A stretch of 50,656 nucleotides of DNA, from assembly GCA_964585305.1 (NCBI GenBank), contig CAZPDM010000023.1, forward strand, positions 1-50,656. The letters run 5' to 3'. Below, piece by piece: positions 33,021 to 42,399 of this stretch (its first letter is position 1; each line of letters opens with the position of its first letter). Made by a program: the position numbers and the translations under genes. The notes beneath the pieces were generated by a model that was not told the DNA's origin, searched no databases, and was given only the letters and a program-made list of their open reading frames with translations. Source of the stretch: CAZPDM01 sp964585305 (GTDB lineage Bacteria > Planctomycetota > Uabimicrobiia > Uabimicrobiales > JABWCH01).

Positions 33021-35957
33021 TTATTTTTTGTCATTTAAAAGTTTTTGTAGATATTGGCGGCTCATTTCTGATGCCTGAGGCATCCATGCAGGTTGAAAAA
33101 CTGTACAGTATCTAAATTTTTCTCGTGCTTCATTAAATCGTTGATTTTTTAAATAAAATTCTCCTAAATGAAAGTCGGGTTCATAAAAATGGTAGCAATT
33201 TATTCTGGCAATATTAAGATAATACTCAGCTTGAGGAGAAGAAAATTTCAAATATGCCCCTAATTTCATAGCAAATAAATGAAAGTTCTGCTGCAAACTT
33301 AAAGAATCTTCATAAATTTCAAGAACAGATTGAATAGTTTTAGAATCTTGATTCTTAGAAAGCGTTTGATTAGCCGTAACTAAAATTCGTATAGACAAAG
33401 TAGTTAAAAATTCCTGTAAATGCCAGCAAATTTTTTCTTTCCATTTTTCCTCATCTCCCTTAAAATCTTTATAAGAAAGAATATGAGGATTAAATCGTTC
33501 ATAATCTGGGTAGTTTAAACAATGGTTTGAAAATACATCAAAATAATAATCACTAATAGGGTTTCCTTTTTTATAAAAGAAAACACCTTTTGTAAATTGT
33601 ATTTCCGGCCAGCAATATTGATTAAAAAATTTTGATAAAAAAGCATTTGGAAATTCTTGCGGGGGAACAATGGAGTTTAATTCAGCATTTGCAGAATCTA
33701 ATTTATTCTCTTTTATCATAACGAGAGCATAAATACATTTGATGATAGGTGCAAGATCCGGAGCGTATTTCTGAGTTGAAAGATTGATTTCTTCAAACTT
33801 CTTATAGCAATTTTCTTGCTGCATTTCCCATTTCGCTATATCGAGATATGCTAAATTTTGAAAGATTCTACGAAGGTGTTTTCTTCTAGGTTCAATTGAT
33901 ACATTATTCCAAGAGTTTTCTATGACTGCAATTTCTGCTTGAAATTTAGAAACTAAAGCATCTTTAGGATAAAGAAGACAAAATTGCTGCAAATAATATA
34001 AAAGCCATGATTCTAATTTCGCTTTTCTTGAAAATTCAATAATTTTTAAAATATGATGATAAGACTTTTGGGGTATTTTGTGGAGGTTTCTTATAGCATC
34101 TAAATAACTATTTTCAAGTTGATAAAATTCTGAAAGTTCTTCCAAAATTTCTGTAGTTTTTTGAATGTTGTGAGATGATTCTGCTTCAGAAAGCCTCATA
34201 AAATTATTATCGCGTTCATTAAATCGTATATCACTTTGTATTTTTTTTACCATTAACTCTAATTGCCACAATGGTAATGTTTCGGATGGTTGAGGATATT
34301 TTTCTTTACGTGTTAATAATTTATAATACTCAGAAACTAAATATTCCTTTCTTATTTCATATAATCGAACTTTTAAGTTTCCTGCTGGGGCATTATTTTT
34401 TTCCAATTTTTTTATTTCTTCCTGCAATTTTTTTATTTCTTCTTGCTTCTCTACTTGAGAAATAGATAGCTCTTTTTGTTTAAAAGATTGTGAAATATCT
34501 TGATCAGTATTTTTAGTTTCTGAAATATTTTTGTTTTCTAAAATATTCTTATTTTCGAAAACATTCTTATCTTTGAGCATATTATTGTTTTCTATTTCTT
34601 TTGAAATATGGGAAGAAATTTCTTGATTAACGCCATTTTCCTGACTTGCTTGGCCTAAAGCAAACGCAAGCAGTATACTTATTATAAAGATTATAAACAT
34701 TGCAATTTTTAAAGTCCACGAGGGAAGAGTAAATTTTGGATGTTGATATTGATTCCGAACCCTCCGTCTGTTTTTTTTATTCTGAAAAATTGGTTCTTTC
34801 TTATATTCTTGAATAAGTTTTTCTATCACTGTTAATTCTGTTACATCCAATCTTACCGATAGTTTCCAATATGTTTTTTTGGAAGATTCTTGACTTAGTA
34901 TTTGATAAATTTTTTCTAATTCTTTACTTAGAAGACTTGTGCTATTTAGTCGACAATTAAAATCCTTAGATAAACATTTAGCTAAAATAGAGGAAAGATA
35001 TAAATATGATTTTTTCTCTATTTCTGAGATATTTTTAGATATTTTTTCATAAATAAGTGGGGGATTATAACTAAGTATTTTATCCATACATTCGATCATT
35101 CGTTCGCTATAAAAAGGAGATTTTTTTTCCCATAAAAAAAATTGATATAAAGTAATTCCCAATGAAAATATATCGCTATATTGAGAGATCGTACCGTTTA
35201 CTTGCTCCGGACTGAGATATTCCGGAGTGCCCATGATTGTTCCTGTTGCCGTTAAACCCTGAAGATCATTAGAGATACTTTTTGCTAATCCTAAATCTAA
35301 AAGAATAGCTTTTTTCTCTTTTAAATTTATCATAATATTAGCCGGTTTTATATCACGATGTAAAATGCCAGACATATTTAAAATATTCACAGCTTCACTG
35401 ATTTGATGAGCAATTGCAATTTGATCTAAAAAACTTAGCTCATGAGGAGAAGATTCTAATAAGTTTTTCAAAGAAACTCCATCTATCCATTCCATTATTA
35501 GAAAATATTCCCCTTCTTCGATCAAGAAATCAAATACTTTTACAATATGTGGATGATGTATTTGACTTAAAAAATAATATTCCCGTCTGAATCTCTCTAA
35601 CATTTCTTCTGTATCAATACCAGAACTTACAATAATATGCTTAATTGCAACATCTTGCTTTCTAATAAAATCACGACCTTTAAATATTTCTCCCATACCT
35701 CCCTGACCAATCTTTATCTCAATTCTATATTGACCAGACTTTAAGGATTTTCCTAAAAAATTTTTCTTTCGGTTATTTGATAAAATTTCTTCTAAGGAAG
35801 AATCTTTTGTATGAGAGTTTTTGGCAGAGGAAATTAAACTTTTGGTTGCCTCTGAACGAGGCGGCTGAATATTTCTTCTTGTAGATTCGTTAGGTTTATC
35901 TTGAGGAAAGCGATTTGTGCTTGTTTTTTGAGATTTTTCTAATTCTGAATTTTCCAT
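33021..35957 (-). CDS. Ser/Thr protein kinase with TPR-like extracytoplasmic part
   Basis: 978 residues. Kinase about 80-345: Gly loop IGQGGMGEIFKG, Lys in VAIKHI, HRD in GILHRDIKPANIMIN (about 198), and the metal-binding motif is DLG instead of DFG (AILLDLGLAKS). Activation segment with TGTIMGTPEYLSPEQ. Membrane segment LKIAMFIIFIISILLAFALG (about 414-433). Then a Glu/Lys/Asn-rich coiled coil, followed by about 400 residues of helical repeats (TPR-like; EFYLKNQRFNEAREKFRYC near the end). Co-directional with the membrane protein gene upstream (36 nt gap). Confidence 0.88.
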   Translation of the reverse strand: MENSELEKSQKTSTNRFPQDKPNESTRRNIQPPRSEATKSLISSAKNSHTKDSSLEEILSNNRKKNFLGKSLKSGQYRIEIKIGQGGMGEIFKGRDFIRKQDVAIKHIIVSSGIDTEEMLERFRREYYFLSQIHHPHIVKVFDFLIEEGEYFLIMEWIDGVSLKNLLESSPHELSFLDQIAIAHQISEAVNILNMSGILHRDIKPANIMINLKEKKAILLDLGLAKSISNDLQGLTATGTIMGTPEYLSPEQVNGTISQYSDIFSLGITLYQFFLWEKKSPFYSERMIECMDKILSYNPPLIYEKISKNISEIEKKSYLYLSSILAKCLSKDFNCRLNSTSLLSKELEKIYQILSQESSKKTYWKLSVRLDVTELTVIEKLIQEYKKEPIFQNKKNRRRVRNQYQHPKFTLPSWTLKIAMFIIFIISILLAFALGQASQENGVNQEISSHISKEIENNNMLKDKNVFENKNILENKNISETKNTDQDISQSFKQKELSISQVEKQEEIKKLQEEIKKLEKNNAPAGNLKVRLYEIRKEYLVSEYYKLLTRKEKYPQPSETLPLWQLELMVKKIQSDIRFNERDNNFMRLSEAESSHNIQKTTEILEELSEFYQLENSYLDAIRNLHKIPQKSYHHILKIIEFSRKAKLESWLLYYLQQFCLLYPKDALVSKFQAEIAVIENSWNNVSIEPRRKHLRRIFQNLAYLDIAKWEMQQENCYKKFEEINLSTQKYAPDLAPIIKCIYALVMIKENKLDSANAELNSIVPPQEFPNAFLSKFFNQYCWPEIQFTKGVFFYKKGNPISDYYFDVFSNHCLNYPDYERFNPHILSYKDFKGDEEKWKEKICWHLQEFLTTLSIRILVTANQTLSKNQDSKTIQSVLEIYEDSLSLQQNFHLFAMKLGAYLKFSSPQAEYYLNIARINCYHFYEPDFHLGEFYLKNQRFNEAREKFRYCTVFQPAWMPQASEMSRQYLQKLLNDKK

Positions 35958-35993
35958 AACGTTTCCTTTGCAGCAATTATAATCAGATATTGT

Positions 35994-37878
35994 TTAATTT
36001 TTAATTTCTTTGTAAATGGCCCAAATGCTACTACAGATTATCCCTATACAAGGAATAATCCATATTCCAGAAAGATATAATATCAAAATAATTGTAGCAA
36101 TAATACCGCCAAGAAGATTTGCATATCTCAAGCCAAGAAGAAAAGTAATGATACAGGCAAGAGATATATATGTTATTGGATAATGCTGTAATAAAGCTGG
36201 GGATACAAGATTGGTTGAAGAATTGATTGGCGTAATCCATAAAAAATGGAAAACTGAAATAAAAATAATTCCTAATAAATATTTATTCTTATTTTGCCAA
36301 GCTAAAAAAATAAAATGAGAGCAAGTAATGCCTAAATATAGAAACATGAATATTAAACATGGGTAAATATAGCGAATTTCTTCTGCAGTAGCATAGCTAT
36401 ATCCAGATAAAAAAAGAAAATAAACTAAGATAAAGGAAGAAAAAATAAATCGTAAGGGATTGTTTTTATAGAAAAAAACAGCAAGAGAACTAAAAAAGAA
36501 TAAAGAGTAATGAAGAGTGGTTAAAAACATTGCGCCGAATGGTATATAAGAAAAATCGAATTTTATAGGAAGAGATTGCAAAGAATATGGAGTAAGAAAA
36601 GGTGAACCAGTTAACCATATATTTTCTAAAATTTGAGGGCTAATACCTAAAGAAATTGCAGAGAAAAAAAGGAAAATATCTTTCCATTTTTTTTTACTAT
36701 TTATTTGCTTAAATTGCCAAAGTAAAAAACATGGAATAACAACAACGTAAATAATTCGAAGCGTACAGCTATATCCTAAAATAAGACCGGCTACAAATCT
36801 CTTTTGTGGACTTATATTGGAAGATAAAAGTAAGAATATAGATAATAATAATAGTGCAACCCCTAATGTGTCGCTTAAAGTAGTAATTCCCAACCATTGT
36901 GAAACTTGATAAAGTAGAATGTCAAAAGCACCAGAAGCTTCAAATATATGAAAAATAGAAAATCCTGAAAATTGTTGAGAATAGCTCAAAAATTCTAATG
37001 ATTGAGGTTCTCCCACCCGATAGGTAGTATATACCCATGGCATTATAATATATACAAGCAATCCCAAAAGATATTGCATTTTTTTTTGTAATATATAAAG
37101 CTATTCCAAATAATAAAAGAATGCTCCCAGTATTTATAATAAATGAGTTAATCGTAGAGATAATATCTCCCATTAGAAAAATATTGGCATTTTGAAAATA
37201 TCCTACAAATGGAGTTAAGATTAAAGGGAATCCGATTGGTTTTCCATATAGAGGTGGTTTTTCTAAATTCCATAGTTTTTCAGCAATAGCCACATATTCT
37301 TGCCCATCTACCCAACCTGAATAAAAAGAACCATAAATAGAGGAAAAGAAAAATAAGGATGACCATTGAAATAAAATAAGACAAATACACAAAAGCAAAA
37401 TAGTTCTTTTAGGATTTTTATAGAATCCCCATATACACCCAAATAAAGCAATCAGAAAAAAACATATTGAAGTTACTTGTTTTTTAGTTTTTGAAAAATC
37501 TCGAAAGATTATTCTATATTGAATTTCTTTTTGATTTTCTCTTTTCTCTATCTCTAAATTAGGGGAAACCCAAAACTTTTTTCCATTTGGTAATTTAATG
37601 AAAAACATTTCTATTTTACGGACTAAAGGTGTATAGCCTTTTCCAAATATATCAGCAATAGAATAACTTCCTTGATCTTCTACTGCAAGATTCATAGATT
37701 GTCCAGAAACAAACTGTAAATTTTTATAAAAAGGTTCTGGTATAGAAAAAAAAGGTGTATTTGCTGGAATATGTACTTCATATAACTGTGAAGGAACATA
37801 AAAAAAATGCGGATCATTTTGGGATTGAAGAAAAGATAAAAACAAAAAAAATCCAAAAAAAATATTTTTAATCTTCAT
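35994..37878 (-). pseudogene. GT-C-like membrane protein, frameshifted in an A9 run
   Basis: Two overlapping frames that join into one protein. Part 1 (36940-37878): a signal peptide (IFFGFFLFLSFLQSQ), a beta-rich domain, one membrane helix, then the SGWVDGQEYVAIAEKLWNLEKPP loop with GFPLILTPF, typical of GT-C glycosyltransferases, and more helices. Part 2 (35994-37079) is a hydrophobic continuation (MQYLLGLLVYIIMPWVYTTYRVGEP on). The frame switches at A9 (minus strand), about position 37,079-37,087; A8 would keep the frame. It could be a real inactivation, a sequence error, or slippage. It precedes the kinase at 33021 by 36 nt. Confidence 0.7.
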
Positions 37879-37931
37879 ATAAACTCTCTTTTATATGGGG
37901 AATAGTTGTTGACTGATTTTATAATCCTAGA

Positions 37932-38009
37932 AAAAAACGCCAAGACAATAATCTCCCAATTGTTTTAATTTAAGCAAATAGGGAATAGAATATTTTTCTT
38001 GGCGTTTTT
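37932..38009 (-). terminator. Terminator after gcvPB
   Basis: AAAAAACGCCAAGA (37932-37945) pairs with TCTTGGCGTTTTT (37997-38009), with a 51-nt loop. The right arm is next to the gcvPB stop. T run at the end on the minus strand. Confidence 0.7.
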
Positions 38010-38016
38010 ATTTTTT

Positions 38017-39510
38017 TTATAATTTATAACACAGCATTGGATCTCGGGCAGCAGCAACTTCATCTAAGCGACTAACAGGTGTTAGATAAGGAGCTTCTTG
38101 AACTTTCCAAGGCTCTTCTTTAGCTTCTTCAACTATGTTTTTTAAAGTTTGAATAAAAGCATCAAGAGTTTCTTTATTTTCAGTTTCAGTCGGCTCAATC
38201 ATAATTGCTTCAGCAACAATCATAGGGAAATAAATTGTTGGAGCATGGAAGTTAAAATCCAAAAGCCGTTTTGCAATATCTAAAGTACGAACCTGATATT
38301 TTTCTTTGAGAGTACTTGAAGAAACTACGCATTCATGCATACAGATGCGATCATGAGGAACATCAAATAAAGATTTGATCTTAGTGAAAATGTAATTAGC
38401 ATTTAATACAGCAATTTTACCAACTTGCCCTAGACCTTCTTTGCCCATTCTTCTGATATAGGTATATGCACGTAGGATAATTCCTGTGCTTCCTAAAAAT
38501 CCACGTGTTTTTCCAATGCTATGGGCTGGAATCTTCCAACTATATTTGCCATTTTCTTTCGCAACAAGCGGCCCTGGTAAGAATGTTGCTAATTTTTCTG
38601 AAACAGCAATTGGACCTGAGCCTGGACCACCACCACCATGGGGAGTAGAAAAGGTTTTATGAAGATTATAGTGCATTACATCAATACCAAAATCCCCTGG
38701 ACGGGCAACGCCTAAAAGGGCATTCATATTTGCACCATCCATATAGACCAATGCTCCTACTTTATGAGCACGTTCTGTAATTTCTTTGATGTTGGGTTCA
38801 AAAAGACCTAGTGTATTGGGATTGGTAATCATCAATGCGGCTACATCTTCTGAAAGATTTTCCTCAAGATCTCTCAATTCCAACAGTCCATTTTCTCCGG
38901 ATTTAATTGTTTTTACTGTATAGCCGGAAATTGTGCAACTTGCAGGATTTGTCCCATGTGCAGAATCTGGAATCAATACAACTTTAGGATTGCGCCCCTG
39001 ACTTTGATGGTAGGCTTTGATAACCATAAGACTGGTTAACTCACCATGTGCACCTGCAGCAGGCATAAGACTAACTTGAGATAGACCAGAAATATCACGA
39101 AGATATTCTTGCATACTATAAAAAACTTCTAGCATACCTTGTACACTATCTTGTGGTTGGTAGGGATGCAATTTCGCAAAACCTGGCATGGCAGCAACAA
39201 CTTCATTAACTTTAGGATTATACTTCATTGTGCAAGAACCAAGAGGATAGAAAGAAGTATCCACGCCAATACTACGACGAGATAATGCTGTAAAATGACG
39301 AACAATTTCCAAGGAGTCTAATTCTGGTAAACGCGCTTTTTCTGTTCGAAGATATTCACTTGGAATTAAATTTTGAAGAGGTAATTCAGGAACATCTAGC
39401 TTGGGCAATTCAAAAGCACGACGGCCAGGTTTAGAAAGTTCATAAATTAAAGGAACTTGAATGTTAATAGATTCTTCGTTTTCAGTTTCAACAGTTTTTT
39501 TTTCACTCAT
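38017..39510 (-). CDS. gcvPB: Glycine dehydrogenase (decarboxylating) subunit 2
   Basis: 497 residues from ATG 39510 (MSEKKTVETEN); a longer start at 39555 is not conserved. RRSIGVDTSFYPLGSCTMKYNPK and MPAAGAHGELTSLMVIKAYH are the GcvPB pattern, and the PLP lysine lies in DVMHYNLHKTFSTPHGGGG. It is the beta subunit of the P-protein of the glycine cleavage complex; the gcvPA, gcvT and gcvH genes are not in the window. Confidence 0.95.
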   Translation of the reverse strand: MSEKKTVETENEESINIQVPLIYELSKPGRRAFELPKLDVPELPLQNLIPSEYLRTEKARLPELDSLEIVRHFTALSRRSIGVDTSFYPLGSCTMKYNPKVNEVVAAMPGFAKLHPYQPQDSVQGMLEVFYSMQEYLRDISGLSQVSLMPAAGAHGELTSLMVIKAYHQSQGRNPKVVLIPDSAHGTNPASCTISGYTVKTIKSGENGLLELRDLEENLSEDVAALMITNPNTLGLFEPNIKEITERAHKVGALVYMDGANMNALLGVARPGDFGIDVMHYNLHKTFSTPHGGGGPGSGPIAVSEKLATFLPGPLVAKENGKYSWKIPAHSIGKTRGFLGSTGIILRAYTYIRRMGKEGLGQVGKIAVLNANYIFTKIKSLFDVPHDRICMHECVVSSSTLKEKYQVRTLDIAKRLLDFNFHAPTIYFPMIVAEAIMIEPTETENKETLDAFIQTLKNIVEEAKEEPWKVQEAPYLTPVSRLDEVAAARDPMLCYKL

Positions 39511-39662
39511 AGAAATTCGCAAAACTTCACAAATTAGTGAGAAATTGCGCTCCAAATTAGTAATCTAAGAATTATTCTTTCTAATAAATTTATTTTACCA
39601 TAAAAAAAAAATCAATCAAGAATTATAAGGAGCTATTTCTTCTTATAAAAAGAAGAAATAGC

Positions 39663-39691
39663 TTGACAAAACTAGTATATTATAGTAAAAT
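39663..39691 (+). promoter_or_regulatory. Promoter of the hyd operon
   Basis: TTGACA (39663-39668), 17-nt spacer, TAAAAT (39686-39691). The leader to the hydG ATG is about 220 nt. Confidence 0.85.
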
Positions 39692-39913
39692 ATATACAAA
39701 ATACTAAAATTTATAGAATTTTAACTAAGAACAAAGATCATTGATCATTCTAAGTTCAAAGGAGTAAATGTCTAAGTAAGTTGGTAAAAGCATTTGAACT
39801 AAGAATTTATTATAAACAGAGAGTTGCACAAACCAGATCAATACCATGACAGATAGGCCAACTTTCAGGAATTCGAGTGAAATCTCTTTTAACTGATTAT
39901 AAGGAATCTATCA
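39692..39913 (+). promoter_or_regulatory. Structured leader of the hyd operon
   Basis: Contains AGTTCAAA (39753-39760) and TTTGAACT (39793-39800), a perfect 8-bp stem whose loop holds ggag and ATG-TCT-AAG-TAA (39768-39779), a 3-codon minimal ORF. A GATCA-T-TGATC palindrome (39736-39746) precedes it. The hydG ribosome binding site aagga lies at about 39,900. No riboswitch class recognised. Confidence 0.5.
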
Positions 39914-41326
39914 ATGCCACAGACAATTGTGGAGAATAAAGTAGAAAAAAATTTTATTGATGTAGACAAACTTAAAGAACTGGCATCATTAACAAAACCA
40001 ACTCCAGAAGAAATTAGTCAAATATTGCAAAAGGCTAAAAAGCTTCAAGGGTTGTCCTTACAAGATGTATCCAAACTTTTGCAAATTGAAGAACCTGATG
40101 ACATACAAAGGATTCTTGAAACTGCTGGAGAAGTAAAACAAAAAATATATGGGCGTAGAATAGTCCTTTTCGCACCTCTTTATACAGGAAATGTATGCAG
40201 CAATAATTGTCTATATTGTGGATTTAGAAAAGATAATATCTCTCTTGCACGTCGTATTTTAAATATGGAAGAAATTAAGCAGGAAGTAGAGTCTCTTCTT
40301 AAGCAAGGACATAAAAGACTCTTAATGCTTTGTGGGGAATCGCAAGAAAATTCTATTGACTATATAATTGAAGCCATTCGTACTGCATATAGCGTCAAAA
40401 TAAATAATAGCCAAATTAGAAGAATCAACATTGAAATTGCTCCTATGGAAGTTTCTGAATTTGCCAAGTTAAAAGGAGCAAAAATTGGTACCTATGCTTG
40501 TTTTCAAGAAACTTATGAACCTGAATTATATAAAAAATATCACCCTATTGGACCCAAAGCTGACTATCTATATCGTCTTACTGTAATGGATCGTGCTATG
40601 CAAGGTGGTATTGATGATGTTGGTATAGGGGTCCTTTTTGGATTAGCTGATTATCGTTTTGAAGTTTTAGCAATGTTAGAACATGCTCATCATTTAGAAG
40701 AAGTTTTTGGTTGTGGCCCACATACAATCAGCGTTCCAAGAATTGAACCAGCAGAAAATACCCCATTAAGTAAAAATATTCCTTTTCCTGTTAGCGATGA
40801 AAATTTCAAAAAAATCGTTGCAATTTTACGTATCGCACTTCCCTATACAGGCATAATTTTAAGTACACGAGAAAGTGAAACTCTTAGAAATGAATTGTTC
40901 CGCTATGGAATAAGCCAAATTTCAGCAGGATCACGTACAAACCCTGGCGCGTATAACCAGTGTGGAGCAGAAAAGAGTGGTGCTCAATTTTCTCTTGGAG
41001 ATCATCGAAGTTTAGAAGAAGTCATCTGCAGGTTGATAGATATGGAATATATTCCGTCTTTTTGCACAGGATGCTATCGCAAAGGTCGAGTTGGTAAAGA
41101 TTTTATGGATTTGGCCAAACCAGGACTTATTCAAAAATACTGTATGCCAAATGCTATTTTTACTTTTGCAGAATATCTTGAAGATTTTGCTTCTGTTACA
41201 ACAAAAGAACGCGGGTATCAACTGATTCATAAATGTCTTACAGAAGTAAAAGAAAATGGATTACAACACAGAATGCAAGAATCTATTGAAAAGATTGTCA
41301 ACAAAGAACGGGATATATATTTCTAA
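39914..41326 (+). CDS. hydG: [FeFe]-hydrogenase H-cluster maturase HydG
   Basis: 470 residues. Radical SAM cluster C-x3-C-x2-C in NVCSNNCLYCGFRK (about residues 94-101) and C-terminal auxiliary-cluster cysteines (CTGCYRKGRVGKDF at about 384, plus Cys in QKYCMPNAIF). The protein splits tyrosine to make the CO and CN ligands of the H-cluster. First gene of the operon; hydE starts 54 nt later. Confidence 0.96.
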   Translation: MPQTIVENKVEKNFIDVDKLKELASLTKPTPEEISQILQKAKKLQGLSLQDVSKLLQIEEPDDIQRILETAGEVKQKIYGRRIVLFAPLYTGNVCSNNCLYCGFRKDNISLARRILNMEEIKQEVESLLKQGHKRLLMLCGESQENSIDYIIEAIRTAYSVKINNSQIRRINIEIAPMEVSEFAKLKGAKIGTYACFQETYEPELYKKYHPIGPKADYLYRLTVMDRAMQGGIDDVGIGVLFGLADYRFEVLAMLEHAHHLEEVFGCGPHTISVPRIEPAENTPLSKNIPFPVSDENFKKIVAILRIALPYTGIILSTRESETLRNELFRYGISQISAGSRTNPGAYNQCGAEKSGAQFSLGDHRSLEEVICRLIDMEYIPSFCTGCYRKGRVGKDFMDLAKPGLIQKYCMPNAIFTFAEYLEDFASVTTKERGYQLIHKCLTEVKENGLQHRMQESIEKIVNKERDIYF

Positions 41327-41379
41327 ACGAAATTTTATAGCAAGGGGATATCTGTTTCCCTTGCTCAATAAGGTAAAAT

Positions 41380-42399
41380 ATGACAGCAGAAAAAACAGAT
41401 AATATTATTCATTTCTATCAGAATAGCACAACAGAATCTTTAATTCAAAAATCAAATAAAGTTTGTCTGCAATATTATGGAAAAGCTGTTTATTTGCGTG
41501 GGCTAATTGAATTTTCCAATTATTGCCAAATGGATTGTTTATACTGTGGCATACGCAAAAGCAATAATAAAGTTCTGAGATATAGGATGACAAAAAAACA
41601 AATTCTTGAAACTGTTTCACGGGGAATTTCATATCAACTAAAAAGTTTTGTTTTACAAAGTGGAGAAGATTCTTATTATACTTGTGATTTGCTTTGTGAA
41701 ATTATTCAGGAAATTAGAGAAATTAGTCCAGATGTTGCAATTACACTGTCTTGTGGAGTACGTCCTAAAAAAGAGTATGCGAAATTAAAAGAAGCCGGAG
41801 CAAATCGTTATCTGATGAGATTTGAAACAAGCGATCCTAAATTACATAAGTTTATGAGAAATGGTTTTCCCTTTGAAAAAAGGTTGGAAGCACTTTCTTC
41901 ACTCAAAGAATGTGGATATGAAGTTGGATCTGGCTATATGGTTGGACTACCAGGAGAAACAGAAGATATACGTATTCAGAATGCTCTTTTGTGCCATAAA
42001 TTGCAATTGGATATGGTTGGCATTGGACCATTCATTCCGCATCAGGAAACTCCTTTAGCAGGTCAAGGAGGTGGAAATCTTCAGATGGCTATTCGTGCGG
42101 TTGCTTTAATACGATTGCTTTTACCGAAAGCAAATATTCCTGCTACAACCGCGGTTGGAAGTATTATTGCTGATGGAAGAGAGAAAGTTCTGCAAGCTGG
42201 GGCAAATGTTCTTATGCCAAATATTACTCCAGTAGATTATAAGAAAAACTATCTCTTATATCCTGATAAAATATGTTTAGATGAAGATGGATTAAAATGC
42301 TTGCGGTGCCTTAACCTTCGTGTTGAAGCCGCAGGAAAAAGTATTTCTTGGGAACGTGGAGATTCTTTAAGTTGGAAGGATCGAAGTAATGGACAATGA
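41380..42399 (+). CDS. hydE: [FeFe]-hydrogenase maturase HydE
   Basis: 339 residues. Radical SAM C49-x3-C53-x2-C56 in FSNYCQMDCLYCGIRK, GSGYMVGLPGETEDIR, and IGPFIPHQETPL characteristic of HydE. Supplies the dithiolate bridge step of H-cluster assembly with HydF and HydG. Overlaps the aspartase-like gene by 11 nt. Confidence 0.96.
   Translation: MTAEKTDNIIHFYQNSTTESLIQKSNKVCLQYYGKAVYLRGLIEFSNYCQMDCLYCGIRKSNNKVLRYRMTKKQILETVSRGISYQLKSFVLQSGEDSYYTCDLLCEIIQEIREISPDVAITLSCGVRPKKEYAKLKEAGANRYLMRFETSDPKLHKFMRNGFPFEKRLEALSSLKECGYEVGSGYMVGLPGETEDIRIQNALLCHKLQLDMVGIGPFIPHQETPLAGQGGGNLQMAIRAVALIRLLLPKANIPATTAVGSIIADGREKVLQAGANVLMPNITPVDYKKNYLLYPDKICLDEDGLKCLRCLNLRVEAAGKSISWERGDSLSWKDRSNGQ

Noticed and set aside
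39511..39600. Possible glycine riboswitch upstream of gcvPB
   Set aside because: No aptamer core is visible and the leader is short.
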